Assembly (NCBI RefSeq): GCF_006547045.1 | Contig: NZ_CP041242.1 | Location: 1,064,001-1,128,000 of the forward strand | Length of the DNA: 64,000 bases | Source: Lysobacter alkalisoli | GTDB taxonomy: Bacteria; Pseudomonadota; Gammaproteobacteria; Xanthomonadales; Xanthomonadaceae | Direction of reading: 5' to 3' | Part shown: positions 7,316 through 15,232 of the stretch, in pieces | How positions within the stretch are numbered: the stretch's first letter is position 1 | How the letters are laid out: each line of letters starts with the position of its first letter | Notes under the pieces: model-generated | Seen by the model: only the letters and a program-made list of their open reading frames with translations | Database searches by the model: none | What the model was told of the DNA's origin: nothing | Position numbers and translations under genes: made by a program

Positions 7316-9781
7316 ATGCCCATCTCAAGCTTCCGCGCCGGCCTGCTGGCCGCCGCCATCCTCGCCACCCCGATGCTCGCCGAGGCGCGTCGCCTCGATC
7401 CGTTGCTGGAATCGATGCTGCCTGCGGTTGCAGCCGGCGAAACCGTGGAAGTAATCGTCAGCTTCCACGGCAATGGTCCGCTGAATGCCACCCAGCAGGC
7501 GCGCCTGGAAGCGCTGGGCCTCACCGGCCTGAGCCTGCGTGAGTTGCCGATGATCGGCACCGCCGCCACTCCGGCGCAGGTGCAGTCGCTGCTGGCAATG
7601 GACGATGTCCGTTCGGTCTGGCTCAACGCCCCGCTGGATCTGGAGAACCGCGAGGCCACCCAGCTGACCGGCGTCGACCGTCTGCGTACCGACGATGCCA
7701 TGCGCGTGAACGGCATGCCGGTCACCGGCCGCGGCCTGAGCGTGGTGGTCAACGACTCCGGCGTCGATGGTACCCATCCGGACCTGAAATACCCCGAGCA
7801 CACCCGCCAGAACGTCGCCGCGCAGACCAACCTGTACTCGCTCAGCTCGATCCTGCCGATCACCTACACCGAGAACGTGCCCAACACCGATATCGGCGGC
7901 GGTCACGGCACCCACGTCGCCGGCACCATCGGCGGCAACGGCGCGGCCTCGCCGGGTGGCGAGCAGGAAGGCGTGGCGCCGGGCGCCGGGATCATCGGCT
8001 ACGGTTCCGGCGCCGGCCTGTTCATCCTCGACACCCTCGGCGGTTTCGACTACGCGCTGACCCACCAGGCGCAGTACAACATCCGCGTCGTCTCCAACTC
8101 GTTCGGCAGCACCGGCGACACCGGCAGCGACTTCGACCCCGACCATCCGACCAACATCGCCACCAAGCGCCTGGCCGACCGCGGCGTGGTGGTGGTGTTC
8201 TCGGCCGGCAACTCCGGTTCCGGCGAAGGCACGATCACCGGCAACTTCAAGAAGGCGCCATGGGTGGTCACCGTGGCGGCCGGCGACAAGCAGGGCAACC
8301 TGGCCAGCTTCTCCTCGCGCGGACGCCGCGACAAGGGCGGCGAGGTCGTGATCGACGGCAAGACCTACACCTGGGAGGACCGGCCGACCGTCACTGCGCC
8401 GGGCGTGGACATCGCTTCAGCGCGGGCATCGCTGGGTGCGCTCGACAAGACATCGATCGACAAGGACATCGAACTGCTCGGTGCCGGGCAGGCGGTGTAC
8501 TACACCCACATGTCCGGTACCTCGATGGCGGCGCCGCATGTCTCGGGGATCGTCGCGCTGATGCTGGAGGCCAATCCAAACCTGGGCTGGCAAGACGTCA
8601 AGCGGCTGCTGCAGGAGACCGCCAGCAACATCCCCGGCCGCGCCGACTGGGAAGCCGGCGCCGGCTACGTCAACGCCCATGCCGCGGTGCAGGCGGCATT
8701 CGACGCCGGCAATTTCGGCGGCACCGTCAATGCCGCGCAGGACTTCAATGCCAATGCGCAGGTTTCCGTTGCCGGCAGCGAACGCTACGCAATCAAATTC
8801 GATCCGGTCCTCGAACCCGACGTGAGGTATTTCCAGGTCGGCAGCGACATCTCGCTGGTCAGCGCCAGCGCCAATGTCGGTGACAACACCGTGGCGATCT
8901 CGCTGACCGACCCGAACGGCAAGCGTTACGGTTCGTCGATCGCGCTTCCGGTGCTGGGGCAGAACATCGCGGTATCCGCGCCGGGGGTGCCGGGTACGTG
9001 GTCGGTGACCGTTCGCGGGGTCGGCTCGGTGTCCGGGGTCGCGCTCGATCCGCTGCAGGTCACCAATGGTTACGGCGTGCCCGGCACGGTCAATGTCGAC
9101 GTGAGCCGGTTGCGTACCGACGGTTACACCGGTCTGGCCGACGTGGCGGGCCACCCGGCACAGGGCTTCATCGAATTCGGCGTGTCCAACCGGCTGGTCG
9201 ATGGCCGCACCGATGGGCGGTTCCATCCCGACAGCCAGCTGACCCGTGCCGAGCTGGCGCAGTACCTGGTCATGGGCAGCGGCCTGCGCCAGTGGCTGCC
9301 GATGCACAATGTTTCCACGTTCAGCGACATCGGCCCGGTCCATCCGGCCTGGGTCTGGGCCGAGGCCGCCACCACCCGGGGTGCGCCACAGCGCGATCTC
9401 ACCCACAAGCATGCCGGGGCGATGGGCAAGGTCAATGGTGGGTTCCGTCCGGACGACAAGGTCTCCCGGGCGGGACTGGCCTATTCGCTGGTGCAGGCGT
9501 TGGGGCTGCAGGCCAAGGCTCTGGAGCCGGTGGAGCAGCTGACCGTGCTGTATGGCAGCAACCGCATTGCGATCGCCGATGCCGACAAAGTGCCGGTCAG
9601 CCTGCGCGGCTATGTGCAGCTCGCGCTTGACCTGGGGCTGATCAACGCCCGGTTCGAACTGAAGCAGGGGCCGTTCGACCTGCAGCCGACGCTGGTTGCC
9701 TACTTTGATCCGGGCAAGGCGGTGACCCGTGCCGCCTTCGCCGCGGCGACCAGCCGCAGCTTCGACGTCTACCGGCCGTAA
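7316..9781 (+). CDS. Secreted S8 serine peptidase with C-terminal SLH-like repeats, copy 2
   Basis: 821-residue paralogue of the peptidase at 3433 with the same architecture. The signal peptide is FRAGLLAAAILATPMLAEA. The triad is Asp147 (NDSGVDGTH), His197 (GHGTHVAGT) and Ser403 (SGTSMAAPH). A beta-sandwich region precedes three SLH-like units (about 608-815), starting with FIEFGVSNRLVDGR...FHPDSQ..RAELAQYL. The long shared stretches (for example SVSGVALDPLQVTNG) point to gene duplication, with the tRNA and a lipoprotein gene now between the copies. Start ATG 7316 has AAGG a few bases upstream and begins directly with the signal peptide. A terminator follows at 9829. Confidence 0.93.
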   Translation: MPISSFRAGLLAAAILATPMLAEARRLDPLLESMLPAVAAGETVEVIVSFHGNGPLNATQQARLEALGLTGLSLRELPMIGTAATPAQVQSLLAMDDVRSVWLNAPLDLENREATQLTGVDRLRTDDAMRVNGMPVTGRGLSVVVNDSGVDGTHPDLKYPEHTRQNVAAQTNLYSLSSILPITYTENVPNTDIGGGHGTHVAGTIGGNGAASPGGEQEGVAPGAGIIGYGSGAGLFILDTLGGFDYALTHQAQYNIRVVSNSFGSTGDTGSDFDPDHPTNIATKRLADRGVVVVFSAGNSGSGEGTITGNFKKAPWVVTVAAGDKQGNLASFSSRGRRDKGGEVVIDGKTYTWEDRPTVTAPGVDIASARASLGALDKTSIDKDIELLGAGQAVYYTHMSGTSMAAPHVSGIVALMLEANPNLGWQDVKRLLQETASNIPGRADWEAGAGYVNAHAAVQAAFDAGNFGGTVNAAQDFNANAQVSVAGSERYAIKFDPVLEPDVRYFQVGSDISLVSASANVGDNTVAISLTDPNGKRYGSSIALPVLGQNIAVSAPGVPGTWSVTVRGVGSVSGVALDPLQVTNGYGVPGTVNVDVSRLRTDGYTGLADVAGHPAQGFIEFGVSNRLVDGRTDGRFHPDSQLTRAELAQYLVMGSGLRQWLPMHNVSTFSDIGPVHPAWVWAEAATTRGAPQRDLTHKHAGAMGKVNGGFRPDDKVSRAGLAYSLVQALGLQAKALEPVEQLTVLYGSNRIAIADADKVPVSLRGYVQLALDLGLINARFELKQGPFDLQPTLVAYFDPGKAVTRAAFAAATSRSFDVYRP

Positions 9782-9828
9782 GTGTCGTGAGGTGATGCGT
9801 GCACCCCAGGGTGCACGCCTGTGGGGGG

Positions 9829-9860
9829 AGCCTGCCGCGCAAGCGGCAGGCTTTTTTTTA
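9829..9860 (+). terminator. Rho-independent terminator after S8 peptidase 2
   Basis: Stem agcctgccgc / gcggcaggct with loop GCAA, followed by eight T residues. Confidence 0.93.
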
Positions 9861-9893
9861 TGGCTCTTCTCCCAAGCCCGGGAAGACTACGTG

Positions 9894-9999
9894 GAAGCCG
9901 ATGGCTCTGCCTTTGCGGGACACGCGTGAATCCATCCATGGAGCTCTTCCGCGACATCCATGTCGCGGACGGTCCCGCAAAGGCAGAGCCATCGGCTTC
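9894..9999. repeat. Palindromic repeat family A, copy A1
   Basis: 106-bp element. Outer arms 9894-9921 and 9972-9999 are perfect 28-bp inverted repeats starting GAAGCCGATGGCTCTGCC. An inner hairpin TCCGCGACAT-CC-ATGTCGCGGA lies between them, next to an unpaired CGTGAATCCATCCATGGAGC segment. It lies between convergent S8 and yggX. A CTCTTCTCCCAAG motif upstream matches, in inverted orientation, the tail of family B. Confidence 0.93.
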
Positions 10000-10087
10000 T
10001 GGATACGTGGTCGGCGCTCGGGAAAAGCCCCCCGAAGCCGCTATCCCCGGAGAGGGGAGAAGCACCTTTTTATCTTCTGCGGAGGCT

Positions 10088-10363
10088 TCAGTCTTCGGGC
10101 GTCGGGACGTATCCGGCCGGCTTCTCGGCGCCACCATCAAACAGGAACTTTTCCATCTCGGCGGTGAGGAAGGCGCGGTGTTTCGGGTCCATCGGCGAGA
10201 GGCGGTTCTCGTTGATCAGCATGGTCTGGTGGGCAAGCCAGGCGACCCAGGCGTTCTTGCCGATGTGTTCGAACACGCGCTTGCCGAGTTCGCCGGGCCA
10301 GGGGATGAAGTCGAGGCCTTCGGCTTCTTTCTTTTCGTATTCGCAGTAGACGGTGCGGGGCAT
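10088..10363 (-). CDS. yggX: Probable Fe(2+)-trafficking protein YggX
   Basis: 91-residue cytoplasmic protein with the family N-terminus MPRTVYCEY (conserved Cys7) and [33 protein letters not shown]. In enterobacteria YggX protects iron-sulfur clusters from oxidative damage and takes part in iron traffic. It lies downstream of mutY on the same strand, the arrangement known from E. coli, separated here by 192 bp that hold a family A palindrome. Confidence 0.95.
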   Translation of the reverse strand: MPRTVYCEYEKKEAEGLDFIPWPGELGKRVFEHIGKNAWVAWLAHQTMLINENRLSPMDPKHRAFLTAEMEKFLFDGGAEKPAGYVPTPED

Positions 10364-10430
10364 CGGTATTTTCTCGTGATCCCCATGAAAGCGGGGACAT
10401 CAATGTTGGTGCCGGATGATTTGCCTGGAG

Positions 10431-10534
10431 GGTATCCCGCCATCGCTTTGCGGGACACGCCGTAAACCCGTCCATGGGGGCTCATCCGAAACATCCATGT
10501 TTCGGAAGGTCCCGCAAAGCGACGGCGGGACACC
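10431..10534. repeat. Palindromic repeat family A, copy A4 (diverged)
   Basis: Outer arms GGTATCCCGCCATCGCTTTG.. (10431-10456) and ..CAAAGCGACGGCGGGACACC (10509-10534) pair over about 26 bp with two mismatches. The inner hairpin is TCCGAAACAT-CC-ATGTTTCGGA, that is, GCG/CGC of A1 replaced by GAAA/TTTC on both sides. Located between mutY and yggX. Confidence 0.88.
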
Positions 10535-10555
10535 CTTTGATACATGACCGGCGGC

Positions 10556-11602
10556 TCAGGAATCCAACAACCTGCGTATCGGCGCCGGAATGCCGAGTTT
10601 CGTGAGTTCGTTGCGCGCCACCCAGCGCAGGCTTTCATTGTCGCCGATGCGGTCGCGCAGGGCGATGCCGTGCCAGCGGTGGGGGTGCAAGGTCAGTTTG
10701 TAGTGGCTGAAGGCGTGGGCGATCGCCGGCAGCGTCGTCGCTGTGGTGGAGTCGGTGCGTGTGTTCTTCTGCAGCCAGTCGCGCGCGGTGTCTGCGTCCT
10801 CGAACTGCGGCAACGTCCACAGCGAGGCCCAGATGCCGGCGGGCGGGCGCTGTTGCAGCAGGATGCGGCCGTTGGCGTCTTCCAGCCACAGTACCTGCGC
10901 TTCGCGCTGCGGCAGGGTCCTGCCGGGGCGCGGGGTCGGCAGTTCGGCGGTGCGGCCTTCGCGGTGGGCGACACAGTCGTCGCGCAGCGGGCACAGCAGG
11001 CAGGTCGGGTTGGCGCGGGTGCACAGGGTCGCGCCGAGGTCCATCTGCGCCTGGGTGTAGTCGGGCAGACGGGCGTCGGGCAGGGTGGAGTCGGCGGTGT
11101 GGGATTCGGCCAGCAGCCACAATTTTCTCTCGACCGCAGGCGTGCCGGGCCAGCCTTCGATGCCGTGGTAGCGGGCGAGTACGCGTTTGACGTTGCCGTC
11201 GAGGATGGCGTGGCGGTCGCCCCAGGCCTGCGACAAGATTGCGGCGGCGGTGCTGCGGCCGATGCCGGGCAGGGCGACGAGGGCATCGATGTCGCGCGGC
11301 AGTTCGCCGCCGTGGCGTTCGACGCAGGCTTTCGCCGCGGCGTGCAGGTTGCGGGCGCGGGCGTAGTAGCCGAGGCCGGACCACAGGGCGAGCACGTCGT
11401 CGAGCGGGGCTGCGGCCAGTGCCGGCAGGTCGGGCAGGGCGGTGACGAAACGGTCGAAGTAACCGGTCACCGTCGAGACCTGGGTCTGCTGCAGCATGAT
11501 TTCCGACAGCCACACCCGGTATGGCGTGCGCGGGTGTTGCCAGGGCAGGTCGTGGCGGCCATGGCTGTCGAACCAGGGCAGCAGGCGGGCGGCGATGGTC
11601 AT
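10556..11602 (-). CDS. mutY: Adenine DNA glycosylase MutY
   Basis: 348-residue base-excision repair enzyme that removes adenine mispaired with 8-oxoguanine. Glu34 (in WLSEIMLQQTQV) and Asp135 (in ILDGNVKRV) correspond to the catalytic Glu37 and Asp138 of E. coli. The helix-hairpin-helix is LPGIGRSTAAAI, and a 4Fe-4S cluster is bound by Cys194, 201, 204 and 210 (C-x6-C-x2-C-x5-C). A NUDIX-like C-terminal domain for 8-oxoG recognition follows. Start ATG 11602 matches the family N-terminus; a frame extension to 11677 only runs through a hairpin repeat. Oxidative damage is the link to the downstream yggX. Confidence 0.95.
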   Translation of the reverse strand: MTIAARLLPWFDSHGRHDLPWQHPRTPYRVWLSEIMLQQTQVSTVTGYFDRFVTALPDLPALAAAPLDDVLALWSGLGYYARARNLHAAAKACVERHGGELPRDIDALVALPGIGRSTAAAILSQAWGDRHAILDGNVKRVLARYHGIEGWPGTPAVERKLWLLAESHTADSTLPDARLPDYTQAQMDLGATLCTRANPTCLLCPLRDDCVAHREGRTAELPTPRPGRTLPQREAQVLWLEDANGRILLQQRPPAGIWASLWTLPQFEDADTARDWLQKNTRTDSTTATTLPAIAHAFSHYKLTLHPHRWHGIALRDRIGDNESLRWVARNELTKLGIPAPIRRLLDS

Positions 11603-11613
11603 TTCGAGCGAGT

Positions 11614-11682
11614 GGAGAGTGAAGAGGAGTGAGAAACGAGAGAAGGCTGCGCCCACTCTTTTCTCACTTCTCGCCACTCTCC
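11614..11682. repeat. Hairpin repeat D containing the ftsY stop codon
   Basis: Imperfect 27-bp inverted repeat: 11614-11640 (GGAGAGTGAAGAGGAGTGAG..) against 11656-11682, with a 15-nt loop. The right arm encodes the last FtsY residues (ESGEK) and its TGA at 11664-11666. The left arm is between ftsY and mutY. Confidence 0.8.
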
Positions 11683-12932
11683 CCTAGTCCTTGGGGCAGC
11701 AATGCGTCGACGAAGGCTTCGGCGTCGAACACGCGCAGGTCCTCCGGGCGCTCGCCGATGCCGGCGTAGCGGATCGGGATACCGAATTCGCGCGCCAGCG
11801 CGAACACCATGCCGCCCTTGGCGGTGCCGTCGAGCTTGGTCACCACCAGTCCGGTCACGCCGACCGCGGCATGGAACTGGCGCAGTTGGCTGAGCGCGTT
11901 CTGGCCGGTGGTGCCGTCGATCACCATCAGCACCTCATGTGGCGCGGACGGATCGAGTTTCTGCAGCACGCGCTTGATCTTGCCCAGCTCGTCCATCAGG
12001 CCTTTCTGGGTGTGCAGGCGGCCGGCAGTGTCGGCGATCAGCACTTCGGTGCCGCGTGCCTTCGCGGCCTGGAGCGCATCGAATGCGACCGAGGCGGCGT
12101 CGGCGTTCTGGCCCTGCGCGATCACGGTGACGCCATTGCGCTCACCCCAGGCCTGCAACTGCGCGACCGCGGCGGCACGGAAGGTGTCGCCGGCGGCCAG
12201 CATCAGGCCGCGGCCCTCGTCCTTGAAGCGGCGCGCGAGCTTGCCGATGGTGGTGGTCTTGCCGACGCCGTTGACGCCGACGGTCAATAGCACGAAGGGT
12301 TTTGCATTGCGGTCGATCCGCAGCGGCATCGCGACCGGGCGCAGCATCTCCACCAGGTCGGTGCGCAGGGCGGCGAGCAGCGCATTGGCATCGACGAACT
12401 CGCGCGCTTTCATCCGCTTGCGCAGGTCCTCGATCAGGTCGGTGGTCGCGGTGACGCCGACGTCGGCGGTGATCAGCGCAGTCTCGATCTCGTCGAGCAG
12501 GTCGTCGTCCAGGCGCGGATTGCGCGAGAACAGGCCGCTGAGGCCACGGGCCAGGGCGCTGCCGCGCAGACGATCGCGCCAGCCTGCGGGTTTGGCGACA
12601 GGCTGTGGCCCGGGGACGGATTCTGGTTCGGATTCAGGCCCATGCCCAGGTTCGGCGGCGGACGACGGCCCGGTTTCCATGGCCGCGGCAATGATCTCGG
12701 CCGGGACCGGCTCGGGTTCGGTTGCCGGCGCGGCTTCGGCCGGAGCCGGCGGAGCGGGCGGAGTGGGTGGTATGGGATCCGGCTCGGGCGCCGGTTCAGG
12801 TGCCTGGTCCCCGGCCGCGGCCGCGCCGGGGAAGGCGGCCGCCAGCTCGGCGATGCGCCGTTCGGAATCGGCGTCAGTAGACCCTGAGCGGGCGGGCTTG
12901 TCGGATTTCTTGCGGCGGAAAAAACTGACCAT
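11664..12932 (-). CDS. ftsY: Signal recognition particle receptor FtsY
   Basis: 422-residue GTPase that docks SRP-ribosome complexes at the inner membrane for co-translational targeting. An N-terminal acidic and Pro/Ala/Glu-rich A-domain (to about residue 125) precedes the NG domain. The P-loop is GVNGVGKTTT (about 217-226), followed by DTFRAAAVAQL, DTAGRLHTQ, VIDGTTGQNA and TKLDGTAKGG. Start ATG 12932 gives MVSFFRRKK, the usual basic lipid-contacting start; the frame stays open much further upstream only as the shadow of rsmD. Divergent from rsmD with 66 bp between, as in many gammaproteobacteria. The last codons lie in hairpin repeat D. Confidence 0.95.
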   Translation of the reverse strand: MVSFFRRKKSDKPARSGSTDADSERRIAELAAAFPGAAAAGDQAPEPAPEPDPIPPTPPAPPAPAEAAPATEPEPVPAEIIAAAMETGPSSAAEPGHGPESEPESVPGPQPVAKPAGWRDRLRGSALARGLSGLFSRNPRLDDDLLDEIETALITADVGVTATTDLIEDLRKRMKAREFVDANALLAALRTDLVEMLRPVAMPLRIDRNAKPFVLLTVGVNGVGKTTTIGKLARRFKDEGRGLMLAAGDTFRAAAVAQLQAWGERNGVTVIAQGQNADAASVAFDALQAAKARGTEVLIADTAGRLHTQKGLMDELGKIKRVLQKLDPSAPHEVLMVIDGTTGQNALSQLRQFHAAVGVTGLVVTKLDGTAKGGMVFALAREFGIPIRYAGIGERPEDLRVFDAEAFVDALLPQGLGESGEK

Positions 12933-12998
12933 CGAGCGGTTGTGTGAGGGAATGCGCGAGAATGGCGACATGCTAGCACCCGCTCCCGGTTCACCCCG

Positions 12999-13607
12999 AT
13001 GAAAGCGCGCCACCACAATGGGCGGTACGCCACGCGCGCGCGGGCCACCGCACCCGGCCGTGTCCGCCTGATCGGCGGGCGCTGGCGCGGCACCCGTCTG
13101 GAGGTGCCGGAGGTGGCCGGCCTGCGGCCGACTTCGGATCGGGTCCGCGAGACCCTGTTCAACTGGCTGGCTCCGGCCTTGCCGGGCGCACGCGTGCTGG
13201 ACCTGTTCGCCGGCAGCGGCGCGCTGGGGCTGGAAGCGGTCTCGCGCGGCGCGGCCTCGGCGGTCCTGGTCGAGCGCGACCGCGTGCTGGCCCAGGCCCT
13301 GCGCACGGTCGCCGGGCGCTTGCCGGGCGGCGAAGTGGTGAAGGTGGCCGAGGCCGATGCCCGTCAGTGGCTGCAGGGACAGGCGAACGCCTCTTTCGAT
13401 ATCGCCTTTGTCGACCCGCCATTCGCAGAAGGGTTGTGGGAGACGGTGTTGCCGGTGCTCTCGCCGCTGCTTGCCGCCGATGGCTGGTTGTACGTCGAGT
13501 CCCGGGCCGAGACTCCGGCTGCGCCGCCGGCCGGCTGGGCGCTGCATCGCGACGGCCGCACCCGCGAGGTCCACCACGCCCTGTACCGGCGAGGCGGACC
13601 GTACTGA
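12999..13607 (+). CDS. rsmD: 16S rRNA (guanine(966)-N(2))-methyltransferase RsmD
   Basis: 202-residue SAM-dependent methyltransferase that modifies G966 of 16S rRNA. The N-terminus RVRLIGGRWRGTRLEVP and RPTSDRVRETLFNWL are family hallmarks. The SAM-binding motif is VLDLFAGSGALGLEAVSRGA (about residues 66-85) and the catalytic motif is DPPF. It is transcribed divergently from ftsY and followed by coaD on the same strand. Confidence 0.95.
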   Translation: MKARHHNGRYATRARATAPGRVRLIGGRWRGTRLEVPEVAGLRPTSDRVRETLFNWLAPALPGARVLDLFAGSGALGLEAVSRGAASAVLVERDRVLAQALRTVAGRLPGGEVVKVAEADARQWLQGQANASFDIAFVDPPFAEGLWETVLPVLSPLLAADGWLYVESRAETPAAPPAGWALHRDGRTREVHHALYRRGGPY

Positions 13608-13642
13608 GCGGTCTGGACTAGCGCGCGCGCCGTGCCTGCTAG

Positions 13643-14227
<585 letters not shown>

Positions 14228-14262
14228 TCCACAAGCAAGAACCACCCAAGGGGATAGACCCA

Positions 14263-14751
14263 ATGAAGATGTCCACCCGCCTGATCCTGGTCGCCTGCCT
14301 CAGCCTGCCATTCCTCGCCGCCTGCCAGAAGGAGGACACGACGGCCGTGGTCGAGGAGGCTCCGGTCGCCAAGCCGGCCACCAACGACGAGAACGACTGG
14401 GCCGCGTACCTGACCGACGTGGTCAGGCGCAATGTCGGCGACGCCAGCAGCATCTACCTGTACACCTTGCCGGCCGCCGATTCGACCGACTACGAGGGCG
14501 AGTACGAGCGCCAGCTGGACAAGGCCCGCACCGACGTGATGCGCGGTGGCGTGCAAGGCACGTTGCTGGCCTACGGTTCGCCGGACTCGGCCAAGAGCGC
14601 CGATCTTGCCGTGTCTTCGTTCGAAGAGGCACAGCCGGGTTCGATGAACGGCGTGCGCGTGCTGTTCATCGGCGATGCCGCCGACAGCGAGCGCGTCAAG
14701 GAGGCCGTTGAGCCGTCCGGTGCCGCCTATCAGTTCGTCGAGGCGAAGTGA
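14263..14751 (+). CDS. Putative lipoprotein of unknown function
   Basis: 162-residue protein with a lipoprotein signal peptide, MKMSTRLILVACLSLPFLAAC (lipobox LAAC). ATG 14263 is preceded by AAGGGG at a suitable distance; the frame is open far upstream through coaD, but nothing supports an earlier start. The mature part has an Asp/Glu-rich region (DYEGEYERQLDKARTDVMRGG) and repeated alternation of short strands and helices. I do not recognise the family. It lies between coaD and the ferredoxin gene and is followed by a GC-rich hairpin. Confidence 0.7.
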   Translation: MKMSTRLILVACLSLPFLAACQKEDTTAVVEEAPVAKPATNDENDWAAYLTDVVRRNVGDASSIYLYTLPAADSTDYEGEYERQLDKARTDVMRGGVQGTLLAYGSPDSAKSADLAVSSFEEAQPGSMNGVRVLFIGDAADSERVKEAVEPSGAAYQFVEAK

Positions 14752-14759
14752 CGATCCGG

Positions 14760-14784
14760 CCCGCGCCCGCCTTGCGGGCGCGGG
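14760..14784. terminator. GC-rich hairpin after the lipoprotein gene
   Basis: Stem CCCGCGCCCGC / GCGGGCGCGGG with loop CTT, eight bases after the stop codon. There is no T-run, so it may act as a transcript end stabiliser rather than a true intrinsic terminator. Confidence 0.5.
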
Positions 14785-14813
14785 TGTGCCGAATCGCCAT
14801 CTCCTCCAATGGT

Positions 14814-14939
14814 CGTCACGCCGGCGAACGCCGGGGTCATGTTGATCCTGATCCGGATGCCGGTTGCGCGCCGGAATCGAAATGGATCCCGGCTCGATCA
14901 GCCATCCGGCGGCTGTACAGCGCTAGCGCCGGGATGACG
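14814..14939. repeat. REP-like repeat family C, copy C2 (degenerate)
   Basis: Starts CGTCACGCCGGCGAACGCCG and ends CGCTAGCGCCGGGATGACG, with ATGGATCCCGGC inside. It resembles the CGTCATCCCGGC...CCGGGATGACG pairs common in proteobacteria and the cleaner copy at 34370-34468. It lies directly before the ferredoxin gene. Confidence 0.7.
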
Positions 14940-14946
14940 GAAAAGC

Positions 14947-15195
14947 ATGTCCCTCAAGATCAACGAGCTCTGCGTCAACTGCGATGTCTGTGAGCCGGCC
15001 TGCCCGAATCAGGCGATCTCGCAGGGCGAAACCATCTATGTGATCGATCCGGCGCGTTGCACCGAATGCGTCGGCCATTACGATGAGCCGCAGTGCGTCG
15101 TGGTCTGCCCGGTCGAGTGCATCGACCCCGATCCCGGCCATCCCGAGACGCAGGAGCAGTTGCTGGCCAAGTTGGCGCGCCTGCAGTCGGAGTGA
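14947..15195 (+). CDS. YfhL-type 2[4Fe-4S] ferredoxin
   Basis: 82-residue electron carrier. Cluster ligands are CVNCDVCEPACP (C-x2-C-x2-C-x3-C-P) and a second set in CTECVGHYDEPQCVVVCP with the long x8 spacing typical of Alvin-type YfhL ferredoxins, followed by a charged C-terminal helix (EQLLAKLARLQ). The redox partner is not visible here. Its position after coaD is conserved in many proteobacteria. The start codon lies eight bases after repeat C2. Confidence 0.93.
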   Translation: MSLKINELCVNCDVCEPACPNQAISQGETIYVIDPARCTECVGHYDEPQCVVVCPVECIDPDPGHPETQEQLLAKLARLQSE

Positions 15196-15232
15196 TCCCG
15201 CCTCGGAAGCGAGGCCCAACCGGAGTTGATCC

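Noticed and set aside
9769..10167. Short frames encoding [11 protein letters not shown] or [17 protein letters not shown] peptides, seen again at 20154-20545 and 35569-35856
   Set aside because: They are translations of family A palindromes, recurring only because the repeat recurs; no ribosome-binding site or conserved frame.
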